Origin: Lachnospiraceae bacterium
GTDB taxonomy: Bacteria; Bacillota; Clostridia; Lachnospirales; Lachnospiraceae
Direction of reading: 5' to 3'
NCBI GenBank assembly: GCA_902363555.1
Contig: CABJAM010000001.1
Span: 124,001-188,000, forward strand
DNA length: 64,000 nt
Shown here: positions 32,892 to 42,128 of the stretch, one piece after another
Numbering within the stretch: the first letter of the stretch is position 1
How the letters are laid out: each line of letters opens with the position of its first letter
The notes under the pieces: generated by a model
Told to the model about the DNA's origin: nothing
What the model saw: the letters and a program-made list of their open reading frames with translations, nothing else
Databases searched by the model: none
Program-made: the position numbers and the translations under genes

Positions 32892-35210
32892 ATGAAATTC
32901 CAAAATGGAGCATGGCTGGCAAAGGAAGGCCACGGTATATTTTATCCAAAAATGATCTACGAGATTGAAAAGCATGACGATTACGTGCTTTTGATCGCGC
33001 CAACCGGCGGTTTTGACCTGCAAAGCGTGGTACTGACCATTAAAATCACAGCGCCCATGCCGGAGGTTATCCGGGTTCAGACATGGCATTATATGGGCGT
33101 CAATGAGGAGCATACGCCTCATTTTGATTTAAATATGCCAAAGGCCCAGCCGATCCGGTGCGATGAGGATGAAAACACTCTGACGATATACAGCGGCCAT
33201 CTGAGCCTGATCGTGGATAAAAAGAACGGGTCCATGCGCTATGAAAGAGACGGGGAGCTGGTGACAAAGAGCGGCGCCAGGGATCTGGCCTATGTAAAGA
33301 CCGACTTTAAGGGCGATTTTTACAGCTACAACGGTGACAATGCCTATATGCGCCAGCAGCTTGGTCTGTCTGTGGGCGAGCTGATCTACGGTCTTGGCGA
33401 GCGCTTCACGCCGTTTGTGAAAAATGGCCAGACAGTGGACATTTGGAATGAGGATGGCGGCACCGGCACGGAGCAGTCGTATAAAAATATCCCGTTTTAT
33501 TTGTCCAACCGGGGCTATGGCGTGTTTGTCAATCATACAGAAAAGGTTTCCTATGAGGTGGGCTCTGAATATGTGACAAAGGTTTCCTTCAGTGTTCCCG
33601 GCGAAAATCTGGATTATTTTGTGATCAACGGGCCGACCATGAAGGAGGCGCTCATGCGCTACACGGATCTGACCGGCAAACCGGCGCTGCCGCCGGAATG
33701 GACCTTCGGCCTGTGGCTGTCCACGTCCTTTGTGACCAGCTACGATGAGCAGACGGTCATGGGCTTTATCGACGGGATGAAGCAGCGGGATATCCCGTTG
33801 TCCGTGTTCCATTTTGACTGCCTGTGGATGAAGATGCTCCATTGGTCGGATTTTACATGGGACAGTAATATATTTCCGGACCCTAAGGGCATGATAGAAA
33901 AGATCCATCAGCGGGGCATCAAGGTCTGTGTGTGGATCAATTCCTATGTGGGCCAGCGCTCTTCCATGTTTGCGGAAGGGGCTGAAAATGGCTATTTCCT
34001 CAAGCGCCAAAACGGCGATGTGTGGCAGTGGGATATGTGGCAGCCGGGTCTGGCCATCGTGGACTTTACTAATCCCCAGGCCTGCCGCTGGTATGCCTCC
34101 AAGCTGGAAGCGCTGATGGATATGGGCGTGGACTGCTTTAAGACCGACTTCGGCGAGCGGATTCCCACCGACGCTGTTTATTATAACGGGGCGGACCCGG
34201 AAAAAATGCATAATTATTATACATACCTGTATAATAAGACGGTTTATGAAACTATTGAAAAGAAAAAGGGCAAAGGGGAAGCCGTACTGTTTGCCCGCTC
34301 CGCCACAGTAGGCGGCCAGAAGTTTCCGGTACACTGGGGCGGCGACTGCTCGGCCAACTATGAGTCCATGGGAGAGAGCCTGCGGGGCGGTCTGTCGCTC
34401 ACAAGCAGCGGCTTCGGATTTTGGAGCCATGACATCGGCGGCTTTGAGGATACGTCCACGCCGGATGTGTACAAGCGCTGGTCGGCCTTCGGCCTGCTGT
34501 CCACCCACAGCCGGCTCCACGGAAGCAGCTCCTACCGCGTACCGTGGAACTACGGCGAGGAAGCTGTGGATACACTGCGGTTTTTTGTGAAGCTGAAAAT
34601 GTCTCTGATGCCGTATATTTATGCCAATGCGGTGAAAACCTCACTTACAGGCGTGCCCATGATGCGCAGTATGGTCATGGAATTTACGGAGGATTATAAT
34701 TGTCATTATCTGGACCGCCAATATATGTTTGGCGATGATCTGCTTGTGGCACCTGTGTTTAATGATGAAAGCATGGGGCGGTTCTATCTTCCGGCCGGGC
34801 GGTGGACCGAATATCTGACCGGCGTGGTTTTTGAGGGCGGCCGCTGGTATGAAAAGCAGTATGATTACCTGAGCATCCCCATATTTGCCCGGGAGAACAG
34901 TATTATTGCCAAAGGCAGCCGGGAGGATACGCCGGATTATGACTATGCCGACGGCGTGGAATTTAGAATTTATGAATTAAATAACCGCGCAGAAACCGTG
35001 ATCTATAAGCGCACGGAAGCTGTTGCATCGCTTACGGCGGTTAAAAATGGCGGGGAAATCGTTGTGGATGCAAAAACAGACAAGCCATATTCCATACGGC
35101 TCGTCAATTGTATTGCCGCATCTGTTGAAAATGCAGTACTTGCTATCGAAGGAAATGACAGCGTGATCGTGCCGGCGGCGGGCGCAGAACGCATTGTCTG
35201 CCATTTGTAA
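32892..35210 (+). CDS. yicI: GH31 alpha-xylosidase
   Basis: A 772-residue cytoplasmic glycoside hydrolase that removes alpha-xylosyl units, for example from xyloglucan oligosaccharides. The nucleophile Asp lies in CFKTDFGERIP (near residue 418), the sequence preferred in YicI-type alpha-xylosidases, and the acid/base Asp in HWGGDCSANYESM (near 483). Other GH31 landmarks are FGLWLSTSF, WINSYVGQRS and SGFGFWSHDIGGFE. The length fits YicI. GAGGAGG precedes the ATG. No transporter is directly attached; the AraC regulator at 30226 may control it. Confident on family, good on substrate, because KTDFGE is diagnostic compared with alpha-glucosidases. Confidence 0.9.
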   Translation: MKFQNGAWLAKEGHGIFYPKMIYEIEKHDDYVLLIAPTGGFDLQSVVLTIKITAPMPEVIRVQTWHYMGVNEEHTPHFDLNMPKAQPIRCDEDENTLTIYSGHLSLIVDKKNGSMRYERDGELVTKSGARDLAYVKTDFKGDFYSYNGDNAYMRQQLGLSVGELIYGLGERFTPFVKNGQTVDIWNEDGGTGTEQSYKNIPFYLSNRGYGVFVNHTEKVSYEVGSEYVTKVSFSVPGENLDYFVINGPTMKEALMRYTDLTGKPALPPEWTFGLWLSTSFVTSYDEQTVMGFIDGMKQRDIPLSVFHFDCLWMKMLHWSDFTWDSNIFPDPKGMIEKIHQRGIKVCVWINSYVGQRSSMFAEGAENGYFLKRQNGDVWQWDMWQPGLAIVDFTNPQACRWYASKLEALMDMGVDCFKTDFGERIPTDAVYYNGADPEKMHNYYTYLYNKTVYETIEKKKGKGEAVLFARSATVGGQKFPVHWGGDCSANYESMGESLRGGLSLTSSGFGFWSHDIGGFEDTSTPDVYKRWSAFGLLSTHSRLHGSSSYRVPWNYGEEAVDTLRFFVKLKMSLMPYIYANAVKTSLTGVPMMRSMVMEFTEDYNCHYLDRQYMFGDDLLVAPVFNDESMGRFYLPAGRWTEYLTGVVFEGGRWYEKQYDYLSIPIFARENSIIAKGSREDTPDYDYADGVEFRIYELNNRAETVIYKRTEAVASLTAVKNGGEIVVDAKTDKPYSIRLVNCIAASVENAVLAIEGNDSVIVPAAGAERIVCHL

Positions 35211-35336
35211 GCTGCCGTTGGCCATTTGCAGGTGAAAACATATCGTTTGCCGTCAATAGGTGTAAACATATTGTTTGCCATGACAGGCGCAGCGCATGTG
35301 GTCTGCTGATGACAGGCACACAGACACAGGGGGGCT

Positions 35337-36014
35337 ATGATGTCAAAAAAGATATTGATTGTTGATGATGAAATGATGCTCACCGAGCTGCTTTCCGACC
35401 ATTTCGGAGCCGCAGGCTACCTGACCTACACTGCGGGGAGCGCTGCGGACGCTCTGGCATTGCTCCATGTCCAGCCGGATATTATCCTGCTGGACATCCA
35501 CATGCCGGATATGGATGGGATGACGCTGTGCCGGCAGATCCGCGACCACGTCGTCTGCCCGATCCTGTTTTTGACGGCCAAAGTGACCGAGCAGGACAAG
35601 ATCAACGGACTTCAGAGCGGCGGTGATGATTATATTACAAAGCCGTTCAGTTTAAAAGAGCTTACCGCCCGGGTGGAGGCCCATCTGCGCCGGGATGCCC
35701 GCAGCCGCACCGCGCCGGAGCTGCTGGCTTCCGGCGGTCTGCTGGTGGATCTGTCCGGCCGCACCGTGATGTTTGAAGGCCGGGAAATCGGCTTTTCCCG
35801 GCGGGAATTTGATATTATCGAATTTTTATTGACCAATGCCAACCAGGTTTTTGACAGGGAACGTATATACGAGGCGGTGTGGGGCTATGATGCCGAGGGC
35901 GACAGCCAGGTTGTGAAGGAGCATATCCGCAAGATCCGGGCAAAGCTCAATGAGGCCACCGGACGGGAGTTTATAGAGACGAGCTGGGGGATGGGATATA
36001 AATGGAAAAAGTAG
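35337..36014 (+). CDS. OmpR-family response regulator
   Basis: A 225-residue two-domain regulator. The receiver domain has the acidic pair D10/D11, the phosphoacceptor D53 (IILLDIHMPD) and the conserved Lys in FLTAK. The C-terminal winged helix (~130-225) includes GFSRREFDIIEFLLTNANQVFDRERIYEAVWGYD and ends in GMGYKWKK. The gene overlaps the histidine kinase start by 13 bases, so the two are co-translated. GGGGGG lies just before the two adjacent ATGs (35337, 35340). Its target is probably the lipoprotein and ABC exporter genes immediately downstream. Confidence 0.9.
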   Translation: MMSKKILIVDDEMMLTELLSDHFGAAGYLTYTAGSAADALALLHVQPDIILLDIHMPDMDGMTLCRQIRDHVVCPILFLTAKVTEQDKINGLQSGGDDYITKPFSLKELTARVEAHLRRDARSRTAPELLASGGLLVDLSGRTVMFEGREIGFSRREFDIIEFLLTNANQVFDRERIYEAVWGYDAEGDSQVVKEHIRKIRAKLNEATGREFIETSWGMGYKWKK

Positions 36015-37300
36015 AAAAGAGCGCATCACTTAAAAGGTCTTTTTTTGGCGCGATGCTTGTTACTGTGGCGGTGATCATCCTGCTTTCCACCGGGGCGATC
36101 TTTACGTGCAGCTATTTGCAAAAAGTACTTCTGCCGGATTCAGATGAGATTTATCTAAATATTAAAACGGTCTATGAGGACGGCACCGAGGAAACTTTCT
36201 GGCAGCGGATGAAATTCGGATCGGAGGAAACTCTTGGAATGCTGACGGTCGAGGAGGACGGTGAAGCTGTTCCGGAGAAAAAGGGCGTTACCCGGTATTC
36301 TGTGGATAAGGTTGAAAACAGCTATCAAAGCCTGAGCCCAAAGCGAAAGCTGGCCTACTCGGCATTAAGCTACGGGATGCTTGTACTGCCGACCCTGTTT
36401 TCCATTGCCGGCGTGCTCGTGTGCGCTGTGTGGTTTTATAAAAAGAAGCTGGACCCGCCCATCCGCATCCTATCCTCGGCGACTGAAAATATTGCTAATG
36501 AAAATCTGGATTTTGACGTCCGCTATGACAGCGGCGATGAAATGGGCCGGCTCTGTGCGTCCTTTGAAAAGATGCGCCGGGCGCTCAGTGACAATAACCG
36601 GGCGCTGTGGGCCATGGTGGAGGAGCGCCGGATGCTCCAGGCCTCGGTAGCTCACGATTTGCGCAACCCCATTGCCATCATCAAAGGGTATACGGAGTAT
36701 TTGGAGGAGTCGGTTCCTGGCGGGCGGTTGAGCGATGACCGGCTTCTGCATACATTGTCCAATATGCATACGACAGCGGAGCGTCTGGAGCGGTACACGG
36801 ATTCCATCCTGGAAATCCATCAGGTGGAGGATCTGGAGCTGCACCGGAAAAACTATGATCTGCCTCAGGTGCTCGGTGAAATCACGGAAGCCCTGACCAT
36901 GCTTGCCCGCCAGGAGGGGCTTACTGCGGATGTAAAGCTGCAGGTGCCGTCCTGCCAGGTGATGCTTGATAAACAAATGCTGTGCCGTGTTTTTGAAAAT
37001 ATTTTTGCCAATGCCGTCCGGTTTGCCAAAAGCACCATCAGGGTGGCCGTGACCATGGAGGATTCTGTACTGATTGCTGTGATTTCTGATGATGGGCCGG
37101 GATTTCCCGAAAAGATACTGAAAAACCGGGAGCGGTACATGGTGACCACAGATACATCCGGCCAGCACATGGGCATGGGGCTTGCGGTCAGCCGCATTTT
37201 GTGTGGAAAGCTTGGCGGCGGATTGAAGCTGTGTAATGGCCCTGACGGCGGCGCGTCGGTGGAAATAAGTATTTCCTTCCAAAACTTGACCGATTTTTGA
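36002..37300 (+). CDS. Sensor histidine kinase
   Basis: A 432-residue membrane kinase: span 1 at ~15-38, an extracellular loop of ~80 residues, span 2 at ~117-145, then a HAMP linker (LDPPIRILSSATENIA). The phosphoacceptor is H218 in ASVAHDLRNPIAIIKGY. The ATPase domain has NIFANAVRFA (N box), SDDGPGFPEKIL (G1) and GMGLAVSRILCGKLGGG (G2). It phosphorylates the regulator encoded just upstream, with which it overlaps. The loop is too short for a known ligand domain; such systems next to ABC exporters often respond to antimicrobial or envelope stress, which is inference. Confidence 0.9.
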   Translation: MEKVEKSASLKRSFFGAMLVTVAVIILLSTGAIFTCSYLQKVLLPDSDEIYLNIKTVYEDGTEETFWQRMKFGSEETLGMLTVEEDGEAVPEKKGVTRYSVDKVENSYQSLSPKRKLAYSALSYGMLVLPTLFSIAGVLVCAVWFYKKKLDPPIRILSSATENIANENLDFDVRYDSGDEMGRLCASFEKMRRALSDNNRALWAMVEERRMLQASVAHDLRNPIAIIKGYTEYLEESVPGGRLSDDRLLHTLSNMHTTAERLERYTDSILEIHQVEDLELHRKNYDLPQVLGEITEALTMLARQEGLTADVKLQVPSCQVMLDKQMLCRVFENIFANAVRFAKSTIRVAVTMEDSVLIAVISDDGPGFPEKILKNRERYMVTTDTSGQHMGMGLAVSRILCGKLGGGLKLCNGPDGGASVEISISFQNLTDF

Positions 37301-37314
37301 CTTTTACCCATTAA

Positions 37315-37349
37315 AATCTTCTTATCAAACAAGATAAGGAGATTTTTTT
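37315..37349 (+). promoter_or_regulatory. Terminator-like hairpin that contains the ribosome binding site of the next gene
   Basis: AATCTTCTTATC (37315-37326), loop AAACAA, GATAAGGAGATT (37333-37344), then a run of seven T ending at the ATG of the lipoprotein gene (37350). The arm includes AAGGAG (37336-37341), the only ribosome binding site for that gene. The structure could end the two-component transcript and also block translation of read-through mRNA. Confidence 0.6.
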
Positions 37350-38747
37350 ATGAGAAAATTTAAATTGCTCTTTTGTATTGCCGCATTGTCGGCGGCATTA
37401 ACTGCCTGTCATTCGGCGGGGCAGGCTTCCGGGGCCGGGAGTCCGGACCATATCGAGATCAATGAAAATTCCATCGGAGCATCGGCTTCCAGAGCCGCCG
37501 CCTCCTTTAAGATCGTCAATAACGGACGTCTGAATTGTTCCACGGAGGACGGTTATTATTACCTGCCCCAGGAAAATACCAGGCTCCAGGACGGCTCCTA
37601 TGCCAGCCGGATGATGTATATGGATTACAGTACAAAGCAGGAGATCTTTTTGTGCAACCGCCCTGGCTGCGGCCACGATACGGCGGAATGTCCGGCTGTT
37701 TTTGACCAGACGTCCATGAATCTGGCGGGAAGCTTATTTATCCATGAGGGCTTTCTCTATGCCTTTTCCCATGACCAGGATCGGGCCGGCGCTTCCTCAT
37801 TTTCCTCGGATTCCGGCGGCGTTATGACGGAGGGGGCGCAGAGCATTAGCAGTACACCGGCGGTTTTATACCGGATGAATCTGGATGGAACAGACCGCAA
37901 AAAGGTATTTTCCTTTGAATCGGGCCTTGCCCTGGAGGATATGGTTCTGGGGGGAGACGGCGCTCTTTATTTTATCACGAAAAAGCTGTCCGCCGAGTCG
38001 GTGGATCAAAGGACCAGCTATGTGACCGCCACACAGCGCAAGCTGATGAAGGTGGATACGCAGACGTGGGAGTGCAGCGAGGTCTGTCCGCTGGATACGG
38101 ACTGGGAAATCATCGGTACTTGGAAAGATGGGCTTGTAATGTCCAACTTTGTATTTGACCATGAGCTGACAACGGCGGAGCGGACCGATGAAGATGCCTA
38201 TATTGCCGCCTTTAAAAATTCCGTGACGGAGTACAGCATTTTTTATCCGGAGGACGGGCGCAGGGAAACGCTTTTAGAGCTTCCAAATACGCATTTGAAT
38301 ACGGCGGCCGTGCACGGTGGGCTTCTCTATACGTCCACGGATGGTGAGGGCAATATCCGGCGCACGGATATTGAGACAAAGGTAACAGAAAGTTTTGCAC
38401 AAACAAATGAAAATCAAATACTGGCGGCCTACACGGATGTTCTTTACTGTGGGGAATGGGGCCGGGGAGCGGCATCGGCGCCGGTGTCTTATTTTGTCCG
38501 GTATGAGGACGGCGCTGTCCTCAGCTCCGGTCTGGTCACGGAAGCTATGGGCAGTGAGGTGGAGGTCCGGGCGGAATTGTCCGATCGTTTTCTTGTCATT
38601 TATGATATGGACGCCCAATTGGATACCGCTTACGATAATGGCCAGTATTCGGTTTACGGCTATAAATATGCCCTCATTGGCAAGGAGGACTTTTATACGG
38701 GGAAGGCCGCATATGAGCCCATTGCAATGATCGGCTTTGGGGAATGA
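37350..38747 (+). CDS. Secreted lipoprotein, predicted beta-propeller, of unknown function
   Basis: A 465-residue predicted lipoprotein with lipobox LTAC (Cys near 20). The mature part has repeated blades of the DUF5050/TolB-like kind: YYLPQENTRLQDGSYASRMMYMDY, YRMNLDGTDRKKVFSF, and LMKVDTQTWECSEVC, each a strand set that reports a displayed value. A cysteine pair in CNRPGCGHDTAEC (~107-119) may form a metal or disulfide site. The position between a two-component system and an ABC exporter, 9 bases before the ATPase gene, suggests a surface partner of the exporter. I recognise no specific function. Confidence 0.65.
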   Translation: MRKFKLLFCIAALSAALTACHSAGQASGAGSPDHIEINENSIGASASRAAASFKIVNNGRLNCSTEDGYYYLPQENTRLQDGSYASRMMYMDYSTKQEIFLCNRPGCGHDTAECPAVFDQTSMNLAGSLFIHEGFLYAFSHDQDRAGASSFSSDSGGVMTEGAQSISSTPAVLYRMNLDGTDRKKVFSFESGLALEDMVLGGDGALYFITKKLSAESVDQRTSYVTATQRKLMKVDTQTWECSEVCPLDTDWEIIGTWKDGLVMSNFVFDHELTTAERTDEDAYIAAFKNSVTEYSIFYPEDGRRETLLELPNTHLNTAAVHGGLLYTSTDGEGNIRRTDIETKVTESFAQTNENQILAAYTDVLYCGEWGRGAASAPVSYFVRYEDGAVLSSGLVTEAMGSEVEVRAELSDRFLVIYDMDAQLDTAYDNGQYSVYGYKYALIGKEDFYTGKAAYEPIAMIGFGE

Positions 38748-38756
38748 GGTGATCTT

Positions 38757-39569
38757 GTGCTGGAAATAAAAAATGTTTCGAAAACGTATGGAAAGAAGCA
38801 GGCGCTGACGGATATTTCCCTCACCTTTACGGAGGGCGTCTATGGGCTGCTGGGGCCCAATGGGGCCGGAAAATCGACCTTGATGAATATTATTACGGAT
38901 AATCTTTCGGCGGATACCGGGCAGGTGTGCTGGAATGGGGAGGAGATAAAGGCGCTCAAGGCGGATTACCGTAAGCTGCTGGGCTATGCACCCCAGCAGC
39001 AGGGCCTTTACGAGACATTCACCGGCCGCCATTTTCTCAGTTATATGGGAACACTCAAGGGGATCGCCACAAAGGATATGGCGGCGGAGATCGACCGTGT
39101 GGCGGATTATGTAAATCTGACCTATAAGCTGGAATGCGCCATCGGGGCCTATTCCGGGGGAATGAAGCAGCGGCTCCTTATCGCCCAGGCGATGATGGGA
39201 GATCCCAGGCTGATCATTCTGGACGAGCCTACGGCGGGGCTGGACCCAAAGGAGCGGGTGCGCATCCGGGAAAAGATCCGGGAGCTGTCCGAGGGCCGGA
39301 TTATTATTGTCGCCACCCATGTGGTATCGGATATACAATCCATTGCCCGGGAGATCATTATTCTAAAGGCGGGGCAGGTGACGGCGCGGGATACGGTGGC
39401 GGCACTGTGTGAGCAGTACGGCGGCGAGGACCTGGAGGCGGTTTACATGCATTTATTTTCCCAGGCAGCGAGCCAAAGTGAAGCTTGCCTGACGACTGAC
39501 GTGGAGGGCAAAGACACCGCAGCCTGCGGCGGGGGCTGCCCTGGTGATGAGGAGGCAAAGGATGATTAA
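38757..39569 (+). CDS. ABC exporter ATP-binding protein
   Basis: A 270-residue ATPase of the drug/lantibiotic/Na+ exporter type (CcmA/NatA-like). Walker A is GPNGAGKST (36-44), the signature YSGGMKQRLLIAQ (~132-144), Walker B LIILDEPTAGLDP. The start is GTG at 38757 with GAGGTG upstream. The C-terminal ~45 residues extend past the normal domain into a Cys- and Gly-rich tail (CGGGCPGDE) that overlaps the permease gene. It pairs with the large permease that follows. With the upstream two-component system it forms a regulated export module. Confidence 0.88.
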   Translation: MLEIKNVSKTYGKKQALTDISLTFTEGVYGLLGPNGAGKSTLMNIITDNLSADTGQVCWNGEEIKALKADYRKLLGYAPQQQGLYETFTGRHFLSYMGTLKGIATKDMAAEIDRVADYVNLTYKLECAIGAYSGGMKQRLLIAQAMMGDPRLIILDEPTAGLDPKERVRIREKIRELSEGRIIIVATHVVSDIQSIAREIIILKAGQVTARDTVAALCEQYGGEDLEAVYMHLFSQAASQSEACLTTDVEGKDTAACGGGCPGDEEAKDD

Positions 39570-41943
39570 GCTGACCTTATTTGAGCTGGAAAAGCTGTGG
39601 CGGAAACGAAGCTTTCTTCTGGCGATGGTGGCCCTGCTTCTGGTCAATGTGTTTCTGCTCTGGTATACGAACCTTCCGGATACAATGTCGCCGGAGCTGT
39701 CCTCCTATAAGGCGCTTACAAGGGATTTGGACCGGCTGACCGAGGAAGAAAAGCAGACGTATATTGACGCGCTGTACACAGAAGTTTTGGGGCTGCAGCT
39801 TGTCAATGATATCCAGAGCTTCCAGGCTGCGGATACGGATATGTCCAGGGCGCTGGCCAAGCAGGCTATGGCGGATCATCCCGGCGTTTACGAAAAGTAC
39901 TGCGAACGCTTCAGCCGCGGCGATTATTTGCGGTACACCGATTCTCTTGTCCGGGAATATGAGCTGATTCAGGAGGTATGGGCGGAGGCGTCAAAGGTTT
40001 ATGGGTATGATACATATCTTGAAGATATACAGCACCGCAAGGATACTCTGCTTGGGATTTCCGTATTTTCCTCTGAAAATAACAATGATTTTTCACGGAG
40101 GAATATCGAAAAGGAGGCCCGGGATTATGAAGGGCTGGCGGCGGTTTCGACCCGGTTTTATCCGTCCAGAGGGCTTGTGTCGGCTGTAAAATCCGGGATT
40201 ACCGACCTTATGGTGCTGTTATCTGTTTTTTTATTTGCCTGCGGGCTTATCTTTGAGGAAAAGGAAAAAAAGCTGTTTTATATCACACGGGCTGCGGCGC
40301 TTGGCCGGGGCAAGAGTATTATGGCAAAGCTGGCCGCCCTGGGGCTTCACTGTGTCGGCGTGTCGGTACTGTTTTATGGCGTGAACCTGCTGTTTTTTGC
40401 CGGAACCGCCGGCGTGGGCAATCTTTTCCGCAGTATACAGTCCGTGGCCGTTTTTATGGAAAGTCCATTGCAGATTTCGGTATGTACTTATGTGCTGCTG
40501 ACCATAGTGACAAAGGCCGCTGTGCTTTTCTTCGTGGGCTGTGTCCTGGTTTTTACAGCCATTGTCTCAAAGCAGGTGTTTATGCCGTTTCTTGTGGGCA
40601 TCGGGCTGCTGGCATCGGGCCTTTTACTGTATACCCTGGTGCCCGCCTATGCGACGGTGAACGGATTGAAATACTTAAATGTTATCGGTCTGCTAAAGAC
40701 CGAAAATTTATATGGGAGTTATCTCAATTTCAACCTGTTTGGCTATCCCTTTTCGCGGCTGACGGCTTCCTGGATCGTTCTGGGAGTATGCCTGATCCTA
40801 GGGATCAGCGGTTGTGCGGCCGCCTTTTTAAAATGTATGCATCCGGAGCTGGTCCGCGGTCGTTTTCCCAGGCTTTTCCGGTTTAAGCCCCACGGAAATC
40901 TTTACCGCCATGAGGGCTATAAGCTTTTTATCACGAACCGGGGCATTGTGGTACTGCTCTTGTTTTCTGCGCTGCTGGGCTATGAGCATTTGTCAAAGGC
41001 TTATACGCTGGCTCCGTCGGAGCAGTATTACCAGAGCCTGATGCTGCAGCTCGAAGGCGGATTGACGCCGGAAAAGGAGGCGTTTATTACTGCGGAGAAT
41101 GAAAAATATGAGGCGGCCTTTGCCCAATTGGAACGGATCGATGCGCTGGTGGCTTCCGGTGAGCTGGATGAGCAGACTGGAAATTCCATGAAAACACCCT
41201 ATTATAGTGAAACGGTATTTTACCCATCATTTTGTAAAATTTTAGAGCGCTATGAAAATATCAAAAGCCTGGGCGGTTCTTTTGTCTACGACACGGGCTA
41301 TCAGATTTTATTCGGGCGGCTGGACAATCATTTTACCGAGGACTTGATTTTACTTACGGCATGTATGCTCCTGGCGTTTAGTTCGGCTATTTCCATGGAG
41401 GATCAGAGAGAATCGTGGAATCTTCTGGCCGCCACTGTGCGGGGGCGGCAGCAGATCCTGCGGTGCAAATTAGTGCTCTGTACTCTGGCGTCGTTTCTTG
41501 TGTGCGCAGTCCTCTGGGTCAGCCGTTTTGTACAGATTTCCCGCAGCCTTCCGCTGCGCCAGCCGTGGGCCGGCCTTGAAAATATTGCAGGCTGTGAAAA
41601 TGTCTGTCCAGGGCTTCCTCTGTTTTTGTGGGTGGTGCTGATGCTTGCCGCCCAGTTTCTCTCAGTTTTACTGATCGTGCTCGCGGTGCTGGTGCTGTCC
41701 ATGAAGCTGAAAAATCATGTGCAGGCTTTATTTACCGGCGGATTGATTCTGCTTGTTCCACAAATATTGAGCGCGATGGGCCTGTCCTTTGCCGGCTGGT
41801 TTTCGCTCTATCCGCTTTATAATATGATGGTTGGCATTCTGGCTGGAAATGGTGCCGTGACCGCCGGGTATTTCGGGGCGGCGGTGTTGGCCGCGGCCGT
41901 GATCCTTTACCTGTTCCGTAAGGCGGCCCATCCGGCGCATTGA
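39562..41943 (+). CDS. ABC exporter permease, large
   Basis: A 793-residue membrane protein with about 12 predicted spans in two halves, each beginning with a charged juxtamembrane segment (TLFELEKLWRKRSF and NLYRHEGYKLFITNRG) and an extracellular loop after its first span. This looks like two ABC-2-type permease units fused in one chain. GGAGGCAAAGG precedes the ATG at 39562; the gene overlaps the ATPase gene by 8 bases. Exported substrate is unknown; candidates are a peptide or lipid. The two-component system upstream probably controls it. Confidence 0.78.
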   Translation: MIKLTLFELEKLWRKRSFLLAMVALLLVNVFLLWYTNLPDTMSPELSSYKALTRDLDRLTEEEKQTYIDALYTEVLGLQLVNDIQSFQAADTDMSRALAKQAMADHPGVYEKYCERFSRGDYLRYTDSLVREYELIQEVWAEASKVYGYDTYLEDIQHRKDTLLGISVFSSENNNDFSRRNIEKEARDYEGLAAVSTRFYPSRGLVSAVKSGITDLMVLLSVFLFACGLIFEEKEKKLFYITRAAALGRGKSIMAKLAALGLHCVGVSVLFYGVNLLFFAGTAGVGNLFRSIQSVAVFMESPLQISVCTYVLLTIVTKAAVLFFVGCVLVFTAIVSKQVFMPFLVGIGLLASGLLLYTLVPAYATVNGLKYLNVIGLLKTENLYGSYLNFNLFGYPFSRLTASWIVLGVCLILGISGCAAAFLKCMHPELVRGRFPRLFRFKPHGNLYRHEGYKLFITNRGIVVLLLFSALLGYEHLSKAYTLAPSEQYYQSLMLQLEGGLTPEKEAFITAENEKYEAAFAQLERIDALVASGELDEQTGNSMKTPYYSETVFYPSFCKILERYENIKSLGGSFVYDTGYQILFGRLDNHFTEDLILLTACMLLAFSSAISMEDQRESWNLLAATVRGRQQILRCKLVLCTLASFLVCAVLWVSRFVQISRSLPLRQPWAGLENIAGCENVCPGLPLFLWVVLMLAAQFLSVLLIVLAVLVLSMKLKNHVQALFTGGLILLVPQILSAMGLSFAGWFSLYPLYNMMVGILAGNGAVTAGYFGAAVLAAAVILYLFRKAAHPAH

Positions 41944-41993
41944 CCGCTGCTTCCTCTTCAAATTTTTTTAACTCTATGAAAAGTTATTATTAA

Positions 41994-42023
41994 TAGACGG
42001 TTACCAAATGGTTAGCGTATAAT
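41994..42023 (+). promoter_or_regulatory. Promoter of the GPH symporter gene
   Basis: TAGACG (41994-41999), an 18-base spacer and TATAAT (42018-42023). GGTTA is repeated at 42000-42004 and 42010-42014 between the boxes, which may be a regulator site. Confidence 0.5.
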
Positions 42024-42128
42024 TTTTTTATAGACAAGTCAGCGCCACCGGGCCGCCCGCCCTTTATGGGAGGGGCAGAGCTTATTTCCGGCGCTGAGGA
42101 TCAATCACTATTTGGGGAGGAAATTCAT

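Noticed and set aside
33129..34520. 463-codon open frame on the minus strand
   Set aside because: It lies fully inside the GH31 gene, has low-complexity His/Arg/Ile composition typical of antisense frames, and has no ribosome binding site.
38274..39338. 354-codon minus-strand frame
   Set aside because: Antisense to the lipoprotein and ABC ATPase genes, both of which have clear motifs.
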